Assembly: GCA_030407085.1 (NCBI GenBank)
Contig: CM059587.1
Coordinates: 97,025,001 to 97,089,000 of the forward strand
Length of the DNA stretch: 64,000 bases
From: Trichopria drosophilae
Lineage: Eukaryota > Arthropoda > Insecta > Hymenoptera > Diapriidae
Direction: 5' to 3'
In this document: piece by piece, positions 33,382 through 45,486 of the stretch
How positions within the stretch are numbered: the stretch's first letter is position 1
Layout of the letters: the number at the start of each line of letters is the position of its first letter
The notes under the pieces: generated by a model
Told to the model about the DNA's origin: nothing
The model's input: the letters and a program-made list of their open reading frames with translations, nothing else
Databases searched by the model: none
Made by a program: the position numbers and the translations under genes

Positions 33382-33750
33382 AATGTAAGTAATTCAGCCG
33401 AAGTAGTACGCTAAATTACATAAAATTATATATCAATGAATCATAGATACTTGCGATTTCCGGCCCGATATTTCTTACCATTTTATTCATGAAAATCCGG
33501 TAATTAAAGCTTACCTGTGTCTTATTAATTAGTTCAAACCTATATACTATGTTTCGTAGAAAATTGATGCATGAAAACGTAGTAAATTATTATCTGTTGC
33601 CGATCATTTCAGACCGCAAAAGTCAAAAGTCAAAGATAATGTCGAAATTATACGGGTTCTATGAATAATCTATGACTATCCATCAAAATTCGCGAAAAGT
33701 CGACAGTCACGGAGTAGCATATAATTAATTAAGATGCGAAATTACATATC
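33382..33750. repeat. Repeat family X, copy B, right part
   Basis: ATGTAAGTAATTCAGCCGAA through GACAGTCACGGAGTAGCA follows copy A closely, resuming where the left part stopped. Confidence 0.8.
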
Positions 33751-34093
33751 TATTTAAATCTATGCGGAGAATTATTTATTTCTATTACATTATAAAAAGA
33801 GTATCACAAAGTGTCTTATTTCAAAATTTCAATAATTTGTTTTTAGATGTCAGAACTGAAATAATTCAATTCAGTTATATAGAGGCATATAGCCTAATCA
33901 AAAGGTTAACATTATGTCGTGCATTAAATTGACTGTATTACATTTTCAATATAGTACTAATTGGAATTGTGACACTGTCCATGTTTCCAACCCTTTTTAT
34001 CACATAAAGTATACACGCCCAAAGACGAAAAATTCAGATCATATGAATGCATACAATCTTTCATTCGAATTGTTTATTTTCTGAATGTGGCAG

Positions 34094-34243
34094 AGACGAG
34101 AAAAGATGAAAATATCGTCACTTCTGACCAAACTGAATTTCGAATAACTTCGTTCTTAACTAAAAATACCAATCCCGATAATTATCCTGTAATGTTACAT
34201 CGAAATAAAGATGTCGGTAGCAGTTCACATGCCAAGTCTGATA
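34094..34243 (+). other. Possible orphan coding exon (150 nt)
   Basis: A pyrimidine-rich stretch and GTGGCAG precede an open block that ends at a full GTAAGT donor (34244-34249). Between them the plus frame reads RKDENIVTSDQTEFRITSFL and continues NPDNYPVMLHRNKDVGSSSH, without the Phe/Ile/Lys/Asn bias of the noise frames around it. Length is exactly 50 codons. No partner exon or family was recognised. It could be an exon of a gene spread over a larger region, a decayed exon, or chance. Confidence 0.3.
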
Positions 34244-34714
34244 GTAAGTCTTCTAAAAAATGTATTTATGTTTATAATATAAATATTACACGAAGGAAAG
34301 TATAAATAACACATTACATATATAAATCGCTTCTTACGTACTACTTACCATATCAATATTGTATAAATTTCTGGATTATTATCACAAACATTTTACATCA
34401 CATGTAAGTATTTCAAAATAGCTCTATAACTATATCCAATACGGAAAAAATATTTGCAACTATTTACTAAACTTGTTCACTACCTCCTATGAGATCACCA
34501 TGGTCCTACGTACAGTTTTGTAATCATTTCTCAAATGATTATCAAATGAAAATGTACAAGTATTCACAAAATTAAATATATTAAAAAAAACTGCAAATAT
34601 TTCGAAAACTCTAAATTATTCAATCTATATATTTTTTGTATTTTTATTTTTACAAAATCACTCTTAACGGAATTATTCTGCACATTATATTTGTCGTATA
34701 TATAAATTATTTTA

Positions 34715-34847
34715 CACGGAGAGAAATGGATGTTTACCGGATAACATACTGATGGTACCGATCATAACATCTCATGATATCCAGTACCATCAGTATGTTA
34801 TTCTGTAACATCATTATGTTATGGGAGACAATCTTTTGATCTCTGTG
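34715..34847. mobile_element. 133-bp palindromic MITE with TA duplication
   Basis: Begins CACGGAGAG and ends CTCTGTG, with TA on each side (34713-34714, 34848-34849). The interior is itself an inverted repeat of ATAACATACTGATGGTACC, so the whole element folds on itself. Confidence 0.75.
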
Positions 34848-35074
34848 TATGTATTGCGATATTTTAATGAACACATATGCAAAATGATTGTAAATTTTAT
34901 AAGGACACCCTGTGATAAACTTATAAGATGTGTAAAATAGTTGCTATATATTATTTACTTGTATAAAATAGTTAAAAAACTATTAAAAAAATGATAAATA
35001 ATTTTTGGTGACAGAACTAATTTTGTAAAATGTAAAGTTATAATTTTTCCCAAGTATCATTAAATAAGCTGCTC

Positions 35075-36226
35075 CTATTTCGATCGGCTTACATACGATT
35101 TTAGCAGTTTCACCATTTTGTCAAAATTATTATCAACGGCGAAGCATAATGGCGTTTTTCCGTTAGAACATTTTATGGTTGCGTCGGCTCCGTTTTCGAG
35201 GAGTATTCTAGCTATATCAATATTGTTCTTCCTCGCAGCATAATGAAGAGCTGTTAAATTAAGGATATCTCCTTCGTTAACATCAGCTTGCTCATCAATG
35301 AACAACTGGCACATCTCAAGACTCCCCGATATCACAGACAAAATCAAAGCGTTCTGTCCGCAGTCCATTTTCATATCCACATTAGCAGCTTCCCCTAACA
35401 ATATTTTCGCCATAGTGTAATTATTGTTTTTCACTGCTAAGTGTAAAGGAGTCGCACCATCCATATCTATAGCGCTGACATCTGCCCCCTTTTCTATAAG
35501 CATTGTTGCCATTTTGGACACGTTTGGACAATCGGTTATCGTGGCCACATTGTGCAATGCAGTTTTCCAGTCTTTCATTTCAGCGTAAACATTCGCGTCA
35601 TGTGTCAACAAAAGACTGACGCTCGTAATCATGCCATTTATTGTTGCAATATGCAATGGGGTTTCGTGATGTATGTTTTTTATATTAACGTTAATAAGTC
35701 CTCTTTTCAGGAGAATTGTGACAATGTCATCAGCATTTACTTTCAATGCAAAATGTAACGGTGTATTTCCGGTCATTTCTGTTCTTGCATTAACGTCAGC
35801 TCCGTATTTCAAAAGTTGTTTAACTATAGCAGCGTCTTGTTTTAAAACCGCTCTGTGTAGAGGAGTCCAGCCCTCTTCCTGCGTTTTACCGAAATATTTT
35901 TGAGTGCGTGAATTTACATCAACGCCTGCACGTAAGAGGACTTTTACAACATTCATGTGCACATTTTCAACTGCAACGTCAAGCGGCGTCAGTCCAGAAA
36001 ACTTTCCCATTCCGAATATGTCAGCTCCATTGTCTATCAAAAATTCAACTAATTCGTCATCTCCCTCTTGACAGCTTTCGTGTAACGCACTAGTGACATC
36101 AATATTTTGAAGTTCGATTAATACTGTGTTCCAAAAGTCCTCGTCGGATTCATCATCAGTGATAGTTATTTGCTGTTGTGTCATCTTTTGGTACAATAAG
36201 CAGCATAACCGATAGGGTGACTCCAT
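35075..36226 (-). CDS. Ankyrin-repeat protein, one coding exon, 383 aa
   Basis: Open from ATG at 36226 to TAA/TAG-side stop at 35075; a second Met (MTQQQ) 14 codons in is an alternative start. After an acidic N-terminus (TDDESDEDFW) come about ten ankyrin repeats covering roughly residues 40-380, with TPLH-type starts (TPLDVAV, TPLHRAV, TPLHFAL, TPLHIAT, TALHNVA, TPLHLAV, NALILSV, TALHYAA, TPLCFAV). No signal peptide, membrane segment, kinase, SOCS-box or PRANC tail is seen, so it is probably a cytosolic binding protein of unknown partner. A good splice acceptor (TTTCAG, at about 36250-36255) lies just upstream, so a 5' non-coding or short coding exon may exist. Intact frame in a repeat-rich area suggests a functional gene. 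Confidence 0.85.
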   Translation of the reverse strand: MESPYRLCCLLYQKMTQQQITITDDESDEDFWNTVLIELQNIDVTSALHESCQEGDDELVEFLIDNGADIFGMGKFSGLTPLDVAVENVHMNVVKVLLRAGVDVNSRTQKYFGKTQEEGWTPLHRAVLKQDAAIVKQLLKYGADVNARTEMTGNTPLHFALKVNADDIVTILLKRGLINVNIKNIHHETPLHIATINGMITSVSLLLTHDANVYAEMKDWKTALHNVATITDCPNVSKMATMLIEKGADVSAIDMDGATPLHLAVKNNNYTMAKILLGEAANVDMKMDCGQNALILSVISGSLEMCQLFIDEQADVNEGDILNLTALHYAARKNNIDIARILLENGADATIKCSNGKTPLCFAVDNNFDKMVKLLKSYVSRSK

Positions 36227-36889
36227 ATTTTGTCATTAAGTCGTGAGATCTGAAATTTTAAAACATATTTTTTAGAATGATGAGTGACATATTTCATGAA
36301 ATTTAAATATTGCAATATTTTATCAAGAAACCCAATTGAGCCATGAACCATGAACGGCTGATATTATTGTACGTCGCAGTGAAAAGATCATTGATGTAAC
36401 AGTAGACGATCTTAGTCATCACCCAATGCAATTTTCGCGTAATCATGGATTCATATATGTAAATAATGATGTATAATGTAAATTAATATCTCAATTTAAA
36501 CCCCGAGTCAAATTTATCTCCAAAGGAACAAATTAAGGTATACAGTTTAATTTTCAAAACGTTTTATAATATTCGTCAGGAGCAACCGTGATACGTGTAG
36601 TCAAAAGTATCGAATTACGTAGACATTCAAATTAACATTCATTGGCCAATTCCAATTTTTTAGATAACACGACGAAGAATTAAATCGAGTTTTCGAATTT
36701 ACGCGTCGGAAAAAGGCAAGCTCAACTGAACCTGAACAAGAAAATACTTTCAAATCGAAAGAGAAACTATTTTATTCTATTATGCGGAAACGTCATTACA
36801 TATTCGCAACCAAAAGTATTTAATTAGGCCAGAAAAAGAAAAACATACAAAAATCTATCACCACCGTGTGAGCTTTTGCAACTGAATAT

Positions 36890-38413
36890 TTATTTATTTA
36901 TTTATTTATTTATTAGAATCATACGGGCGTACACGCCCATTTACATAAAAAATATAACAAAAAGTTATGGCGCATAACATACAAATAAAAGTAATTGAAA
37001 AAATCAGTAATAACATAAATCTAAAGAAATGAATAATAATAATAAGTAACAAAAATAATTAACATGATTGCCTACAGTAAATAATAAATCTCAATTTCAT
37101 AACTAAGTAGCATTATAGTTCTGTAATAACAAATTTCTACAGCGATAACGAAAGGTTATATCCGAAACAATGGTAATAATATTCTTTGGTAAATCATTCC
37201 AAAGGCGAGTTTACCTAAATACAACAGAGTTAAAGCACCGATTAGTTCTACAGCTTCTTTCCTGTAGAACTCTAAAATTTGCACTAGGGTAATTTATCTC
37301 GCGTTCAACAAAAAGATCAGTAACAGATGCTGACAAAATTTCCTTTTTTAGAATTTTCCGAGTTAATATAACATCGTTAAACCTATGTAGAGATTCAATG
37401 GTTGGGATCTTGAAAAAAGTCGATATCCTAGAATAATCATGCGAAAAATAATCAAATGGTTGACGAGTTTTGTATGCGAGATACCGAAGAAATCGTCTTT
37501 GTACAGATTCCAACAAGTGAATATCAGTTTTTAAGTACGGAGACCAAATGGGTGAGGCATACAGCAATTTAGATAGTACCAAGGTTTTGAAGATATGGAT
37601 AATGGTACTGGCATCGGAAAAAGAACTAGTTGTACGAATTACAAATCCTAGTTGTTTATAGGCACTATTCGTAACAAACGCAAGATGATCTTTGAATGAT
37701 AATGTATTGTCCATTATCACTCCAAGATCTTTAATAGAGTTTACAACGTCAAGAGTTTGGTTATGAAGAACATATTGAAACGAATACTGTTGTGACTGCG
37801 ATCTACAAAACCTTAGTACTTTACATTTTTGTATGTTTAACGAAAGAGCATTAGCCTTACACCAATCTAATAATGAGTCGATATCTCTTTGTATATTTGA
37901 TGCATCAACTGGCGATTTTATAGTGGAATAAATTTTTAAATCATCTGCATAAAAAACGTGATTACTGAATTGAAATACTTGGCTAAGATCATTAATAAAA
38001 AGAATAAAAAGTAATGGTCCCAGATGTGATCCTTGAGGTACGCCAGAGGGAACGTCAAAGGAGAAAGATTTAATCCCCTTAAGACGCACAGTCTGGGTGC
38101 GATTTTGCAAAAAAGATTGGATCCATTGAAGCAAACTTCCAGTGATGCCTAGGTTAGCAAGTTTACGAATTAATACTGTATGGTTTACAGAATCGAATGC
38201 CTTGGCGAAATCAAAATATATGGAATCAACTTGATACGAGTTCTCACGAGCATCATTTATAAAAGATGTAAATGTCATAAGATTGGAGACTGTAGATCGT
38301 CCCTTTACAAATCCATGTTGAGTTGATGAAATAATAGTAATAAAATGGTTACTTAGTTTTTCAGTAATAATGGCATCAAAGAGTTTCGGAATTGTACTAA
38401 TAATTGATATTGG
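36890..38413 (-). pseudogene. LINE (Jockey/CR1-like), 5'-truncated
   Basis: The reverse transcriptase frame is open from about 38412 to 37211: PISIISTIPKLFDAIITEK, FDFAKAFDSVNH, GVPQGSHLGPLLFILFINDL and the catalytic YADDLKIYS, then the C-terminal domain (ESVQRRFLRYLAYKTRQPF). The 3' end is a short hairpin (GGGCGTGTACGCCC) and a (TAAA)n-like tail at 36890-36913. TGAATAT on both sides (36883-36889, 38414-38420) is a likely 7-bp target duplication. ORF1, endonuclease and the RT fingers are missing. The remaining frame has no stop, so it is fairly young. Confidence 0.88.
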
Positions 38414-38429
38414 GTGAATATAAAGATCC

Positions 38430-41265
38430 TATTTTATTATCCAGTCATAATCGAGCTTTTCATCATATTTCTTACTCGAAAATATGAACGTTCACGAATA
38501 CATAAAATGTAAAAAATATTAATAGAATTCATTGAATTTCTGGACTTCCATATGGTTGAAAAACAACACTAGATCTTCTATGTTCAGGAGCAAAAAGCTC
38601 ATACATTTTATAAACGTTTAGAGCGCCAGGGTTTTGTAAGAAGACAAAATGTTAAAATTTCCACCCAAAAAAACATTAAAATGGACTATTTTGTTTCGTT
38701 TTTAGTATTATTTAAGTTTTATCTGACGAAATAATGTCAGCCAGTATAATTATTGCTTGAAAAGCATTATTGAGGGCGCCATCATTTAAATTTCTTTCTT
38801 TTTTCAAAAATGTTTTCTGCCGCTAATACCTAATGATATAAAAGTATTTTATAATGTTCATCTAATAGTAGTAAAAATCACCGCTTGGTGGCGAGATCCC
38901 TGAAATCCATATTGACACGTAAAGTAGTTTATTGATATATAATTAGAACCCTTTGAATTAAATTTTTGGGTGCAAAAACTAAAGTTACATAATTTCTATT
39001 TTGAAAAATGCTCTTATCAACGCATATGCATAAATGTAACAAAAGAAAGTTTTTAAAATATTATATTCAGATTTCGGACGAATGATATCCAATTGTTGCA
39101 TTCATTTTCAGAAAACAAAAAAATTAATGGGATTTCGTTAATTTTATAATAATTATTGAAAGAAATTCTATTGTAATCCCAGACAGCAGAATAGTTTTTT
39201 TCTGACACGGTATCATTATGACATCTTTATGAGCTCATGTTCAGAAATCCCTCAGAAAGTGGGTCATCTGACCTCTTTTAGATAACAATTAGAGTTCATT
39301 ATGAGTTTTTTTTGTATTCTGCTGTCTGGGATTCTGTTTCTATTATTGGTAGATTTGATACCAATCTAGTATTCGTTTACAGAATATGTATATTTTACAG
39401 ACTTGCTAGTAAATCACGTTTTACAAATCTGTCTAGTTTAGTAATAGTGCTAGATAGATCACTTAAATTGGTATTCAACTTTATATAACACGAATTAATT
39501 TTAATACAATTGGAAGGTTAGAAAATAATAAAAATAAAAATGCATAATTTATATCGTGAATAAAAATTAATATTTTATTTCAACTTTGAAATTTGTTAAA
39601 TTTAAACGAATCTTTACTATAAACGCAATATTTCAAGTGGAGACAACAACAATCGATTAATAAAAATTTAATAATATTATAAAAAGAAACGTAAGTACAT
39701 TTTCTGCTAGGCAAAAATAAAAAAAGCTAATCTTTGAAAAAAGAAAATACGACTAAACTGTGATTTTCCAATTACAAATTAATTATAACAACACAAATGC
39801 ATTGCACAAATATTGATTATTCATACACTATATTTATAATTAATGTAAGAAGAGGACAAAATCCTACAAAAATGTTTGTAAAAATCATAAAAAATGTATA
39901 AAGATGGCAAAAAATAACTGTTAAATATTTATTGTTTTAGGTCCCGTTATCCAAAGTTTTAATGTAGATATTTATCAAATTTAGTAAAGTTTTAAATAGG
40001 CCCTTATTTCACGTTTCTAATGATTCGATTTTATAGACATTATCGCGACAAACAATAACTTTACAAGGGCACATTTTATCAAATGCTTGTGCAATCTTAT
40101 ATTATTATATTGAAAAAATCGACCACAGGTAGGTCAGCATTTATAAACAAAAATAGATGTCACGACCAGTTCTGCAGGAAATGCAATTAAATAAATAAAC
40201 CTTTCCAAATTAATTCAACGGTGTTCCACGTAGCGATTAAAAAAATATAAGAAATGTCTAATACACTTCATTTGAATGATATATCACAAAATATAATTTC
40301 GTCCAACATTTTCCTGCAGTTTTGAATAAATTTAAAGAAATCGAAAAATGTCTCTTGTATATAAATAAAATATATCAATAAATAATAAAATAAAACAAAA
40401 ACATTTTTGACATCTAAAATTAAATGTCTAATGGATCAAAATAAGGCTGATATGTAAACTCGAAAACAAGTATGGATGCTATGTAAACAATAGAACGCGA
40501 AACAGAAAAGGAAGGCTGAAACTTAATTAATTGGTGGAATAATTATGCAAAGAATAAAGAAAAAAGAACAATGAATATACATATGACTATATATTAAAAG
40601 AAAAATACACAAACAAAATACAAAATTAAATAAATGAAGTATAAATTAGTGCACCTTACCTTTTCAATTATTTCGAACATAAAGTGATATCCTATATTGT
40701 TCTTTGACACTGACAAAAATGCGAATTCACAAACTTCACTCAAAAACTGATGTACGGTGCAGACACAAGATTGCTGTACGAGTCATTGTAAGAAAATATA
40801 TAAATATATAAGGAAGAAAGAATAACATTCAATACTCAACACATTTCAAAGCCTGATCTTTCCCTATTTTCGCTCCCCCCTCTCCCTAATGTTTCTCTTC
40901 ACCACTGCGTATTTTCAAAGTGCTTCTGAAAGTATGTATACTTTACTCTTTTAAGAGAAACGTGTTTACATTGGAGGATCCCATATATTTTAATTCGTTG
41001 AATATTTTCATTTTATTCTAAGTATTTAGAAATTTTCTATGACTTTTCCACGCTACTAGTCTTGTCAAAACATGACATAGAGAATGATTTTAAAAGGTTG
41101 TTTTCGTACTTTCCAGCTGATAATGGTGGGGAATAAGATGCAAATTAAAATAAGGGACTGTGTTAGCCTTCTTTTCATATATAGTATAAAGGAGCTTACA
41201 GTATATAAACTCGAAAGAGTTTTCTGTCAGAAAATATGAATTGTGCTGACATGAATCAACTATTA
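38430..41265. other. Non-coding AT-rich stretch
   Basis: No gene recognised. It contains one MITE (39178-39330). Confidence 0.6.
39178..39330. mobile_element. MITE with CCCAGACAGCAGAATA ends
   Basis: Left CCCAGACAGCAGAATA and right TATTCTGCTGTCTGGG are perfect inverted copies 153 bp apart end to end. AT flanks both sides. No coding content. Confidence 0.85.
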
Positions 41266-41534
41266 CAGTAAAACCCCTCTTACTTGAACAGGATCGAGGT
41301 CGAGCAAGCATTTCCCCTCCGACCCCGTTTATTTGAACGCGTACAGTTGTCCCCACTCCTCGCGCAATATACCCGTTCGGCGTGAGTAGCGCACGCGCAT
41401 TGGAATTTGCATCCGCATAAGAGCAAGTTGTGGGGGTAAGGGGAAGTAGAAATCGTTCAAATAAACGAGGTTATTTTGTTCAAATAGACGGGGTGTTCAA
41501 GAAAGTGAATGTTCAAGTAAGAAGGGTTTTACTG
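41266..41534. mobile_element. MITE with CAGTAAAACCCCTC ends, TA duplication
   Basis: Left CAGTAAAACCCCTCTTACTT and right AAGTAAGAAGGGTTTTACTG. TA on each side (41264-41265, 41535-41536). 269 bp. The ends resemble pogo/Tigger-type termini. Confidence 0.88.
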
Positions 41535-41773
41535 TAAATGCAAATAATAAAAAGGTTCAAATGATGGCATTACAATTAAAAAATATTTATATACCGATCG
41601 GAACATTCGCTTGTTAGTGATCAGCTAATAAGATACTAAATTATGATAAAAAAGCGAAGTTAAGAGGGTTCTAAAGTGCTCGATCGATTATGTGTAGGAA
41701 TTTTCACTAAAAAAGAAATATTTTGAAATAATTCCCAAAAATTTATGGTTTTCAATTATAAGAATTTCAAATA

Positions 41774-42707
41774 AGGGGCATTCCATGGGAAGAGGGCCAC
41801 TATATTTTAATTTTGTATTTACCGTTTTTTGTAATAAAAAGTAATGAAAATGTAGTCATTTGGACCATGTATAATCCAAAAATACCAATGATTAACGAAG
41901 TTATAGTTATAGTTTTAATGACTTTTTTTTTGTATTCAGTCATTTGTGTTATTTTTATTTTTTTTACGCAAAATGATGATATTAAAAAATATTGTCTTAC
42001 ATGTTTTTTGTAGATTTTTTGACGAGCCTTAAGATAAAAATATGTATTTTCAATTTAGAGCTTTCCTGTTTTTTTTTATTGTGATGCTCTAAATGTATCG
42101 GTAAGCCGTAAATTTGTCATGAAAGGGCGATTTCCTGTTTAAAATTAAAAAAAATTTTCGTTAATTTTTCACCGAGATACGGAAGGATGAAAATGAAAAA
42201 CAGAAGGCCCCTGTATTACATGCAATTGTACAATACCCAGGGGACTTATTTTTTAATAACAATTTTTAATGTATTTTTTTGCATATACGCTCTTTAGTTG
42301 CCACTGTATTCAATATGTTATCATGTTCCTGATGAAATTTTGTATTTTTGTGATTTTGCAGCTTTTTAAAAATACCCGAAATTTCGAAAAATTAACTGAA
42401 TTTTTTATTTGACTTTTATGGGTTGAAAGTTCAATTGAAATTGAAAATACATTTTTTAATCTTAAAGCTCGTCAAAAAATTTATAAAAAAGCATGTAAGA
42501 CAATATTTTTTGATATCATCATTTTTCGTACAAAAAACCGCAAATGACTGAACACAAACAGAAATAATTAAATAAACTATTACCTCGTTAATCATTGGTA
42601 TTTTTGTATTATACATGGTCTAAATGACTACATTTTCATTACATTTTAATACAAAAACGTAAACGCAAAATTAAAAAATGGCGACCCACTTCGCATGGAA
42701 TGCCTTA
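41774..42707. mobile_element. Foldback element, AGGGGCATTCCATG ends, ~930 bp
   Basis: Arms of about 270 bp are inverted copies: AATGAAAATGTAGTCATTTG, TACCAATGATTAACGA and AAGACAATATTTTTTGATAT recur in opposite orientation at about 42480-42700. TA dinucleotides stand at both ends. Small frames of 61-66 codons in the arms are mirror images and not genes. Confidence 0.8.
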
Positions 42708-43090
42708 TAATAGAATGTATTACTTTTTCTGGGTAACTAAATTTTGGAAAAAATTACGGACAACAAGAAATTCTTAGAATTCATCAGGGAATTGATTAAA
42801 ATTTTACAGACTTTTTCGTGAATATTTCAGAACTTAAATGCAAAATATCATTTAAAAATCTGATAAAATTCCAGGATCATCATTTCTAAGAACATTTATT
42901 CATATAATTTTGTTAAAACTGCTCCTACTTTTTCGGGGCTTCTAAAGTGCTCCGCCGGTAACGTAGAAATTTCACTATAAAACGTAAATTAATGACGACT
43001 AACTAAATATTTCAAAATTCGAAGTGTGTAAATGTAATTCTAATTACTACAGATGGTTACCTAGACAAGCCCAATGAAATTAATTAAGAA

Positions 43091-43197
43091 CCCTGCAAAC
43101 ACGGAAAGTAACAGTTATGTAATATTTACGTAATGGTTATATTGTTACATAAATGTTACATAGTTGTTACAGAACTGTTACTTTTGTGTTTGCAGGG
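43091..43197. mobile_element. 107-bp MITE with CCCTGCAAACAC ends
   Basis: Left CCCTGCAAACACGGAAAGTA and right TTACTTTTGTGTTTGCAGGG are inverted copies. The interior carries GTTACATAAATGTTACAT-type repeats. Its ends resemble those of the 25661-27253 element. Confidence 0.8.
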
Positions 43198-43760
43198 AAC
43201 TGATTGACAATTTTCTTAAATAAATAAAAATCACTTATTTCCGAAAAATCTCGGTCAGTTCTCAGTCAATATTTTTGGTATCTTCTAGGAAACTATTCAC
43301 AGTGCTTTGCCCTTGCAGAGCCCGAGTTTAAAAAATTTTATTCAGTCATTTTGTATTTACGTTTTTTTGTAAATTTTCCTACCTTACCGACGGACCACTT
43401 TAGAACCCCCCTTAAAACTGACAACCTAATCAGTCCTTTTTTAAGAGTAGTTTCAATTACATTGAATCTCCTTAAAATATTGATGTGATTAACACAGTAT
43501 TTACAAAGAATTATAGAACTCAAATTTTGAAAAAAGAACATTTTTAACGTAGATTACTACTATACCGATCGTGAAATTCCCACTGATTCCTGAGAATTTC
43601 CTGAAATAAATAAAAATCACTTATTTCCGGAAATTCTCGATCAGTTCTTAATTAATCTTATTGGTATTTTCTATAGGATACCATCTATAATTTTTTATTT
43701 ACGGGTTTAAGTGAGAATACCTACCTTATCGGTCGGGCACTTTAGAACCGCATTAAGGTG
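43198..43760. repeat. Two direct copies of a diverged repeat
   Basis: AAATAAATAAAAATCACTTA followed by TTTCCG occurs near 43218 and 43602; CACTTTAGAACC occurs near 43397 and 43739. Related blocks in reverse orientation (TTCTAAAGTGCTC) lie near 41668 and 42945, on either side of the foldback element. Confidence 0.6.
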
Positions 43761-44733
43761 GGTTTTCACTGTGGACGCCACTTTGAAGTCGCCAAAACGA
43801 TCTCGGGTATGGAAATAAAATTTTTTCTGAAAATTCAAATATTCTATCCTTTTGTGTTTGTGCTTATCAATAAAATCTCAATATTTTAAATTGTCAAAAA
43901 CATCGATAATTATAAGTATTTCCTAATTTGCTTTCATTTTTGGCATTTCCTGATGCCTGAAACTCGATTTTTACTTCGGAATCTTCCAGAACGATCTCGA
44001 AAATGGTATGTTTTTTAATACGAAATATTTTTAACTTTTGCAAAATTTCTGAATGCTGTGACTCGAGTTTTTTTTCAAAAAATGCTAAGAATAAGAAGTT
44101 TTGAGAAATCGCATTTGTTTCAGATTGTTTAAATCATATTTCCAAACAAATTTTATTTAAATTTTGTTCCAAAATTTTTACTTTTGAAAGGCGATTAATG
44201 CTCTAAGAATTGAAGTAAATCAACTGTAAATTAGACTTAGTAAATACTCATTTAGTAATAACTTATACACCGAAATATTAGTAAATGTTTAGAAAAATAG
44301 AATTCAGGCATCGATTACTTTCGTATTACCGATATATTTCAATCGATTTTAATTTAGTTTTGTATATTCATAACATTTAAATTTATTTTTCACTTAGAAT
44401 GCATTCGATTAAGGAAACTCAATGAATTCACATTACATTTTAATATTTCTATTTGTCCATTAAATTCCCTTTTGTATTTCTTACCTTATAATGTAACCGA
44501 TGAACCATTAGAAATTTAACGCTTACGTTAAGATGTCCTCGAAAATTCTCCGTAATAGAATTAAACAATGTACATCTGAAAGTTAGCAAAAGTAGAAAAA
44601 AGATGTATTTTTATGTATTTTCTCATCACGTCAAACATCAATCGAATGTTTATACACGCAAAGAAATTGTAAGTCAATGCGACAACATTTTCGGAAGTAG
44701 TAATTTCCGCACAGATTCTGACAAATTTGAAAT

Positions 44734-45401
44734 GACGGTTAAAATTCGAATTAGTTAAGAAGAAAATTGTTATAAACAGATCCATTTTGAGTACATCTTT
44801 GAGAATATTTATTCATAATTTCTAGACGATATAGTTATTAATAATTGTAATGATTTATAAACGTTGTTGAAACGGAAAAACTTGGTACTTTTTTCATTCT
44901 AAAGCTTCCGTATCAAAAACAGTGCCAGATACACTAAAAATGCACATAAACTATTTTGTAGAGCACAAAATTTCCTAAAAAAAAGTCAGCGAGAACCCTA
45001 GTCTAAAGTTAATAGATTATCCATGAATAACGCTGGAATTTTGTCTTACAAGTTAATTATGAATATTTTAGAATTTTTGTAAAATATGAGGCATATTCCA
45101 TCGTTGCTCGTGGCTAAGCTATTAACTTTAGCCCAGGGCCCTCGCTGACTTTTTTGTACGAAATTTTGTGCTCTACAAAATAGTTTCAGTGCATTTTTAG
45201 TGTATCTTGCACTGTTTTCGATACGGAAGCTTTAGAATGAAAAAAGTACCAAGTTTTTCCGTTTCAACGTTTATAGATCATTAAAATTAATTATTAATAA
45301 CTAAATAGTCGGAAAATTATGAATAACTATTCAAAAAGGTGTAATAAAATTGTATCTGTTCATAAAAATGTTCTTTTTAACAATTTCGAATTTTAACCGC
45401 C
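44734..45401. mobile_element. Large foldback element, ~668 bp, ~300-bp arms
   Basis: Left-arm blocks GAAACGGAAAAACTTGGTAC, TTCATTCTAAAGCTTCCGTA and CAGCGAG recur inverted at 45120-45270; similarity extends outward to CGGTTAAAATTCGAA at both ends. The loop is only about 60 bp. Arms differ by many small changes, so the element is old. The same family is seen at 2382-2480. Confidence 0.85.
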
Positions 45402-45486
45402 GTTAACAATTTTTTAATTCTATTTTTTCCTAAAATATATCATTTAACATTTAATTAATCATTTAAAAAATCAAGTAATATTTCAC

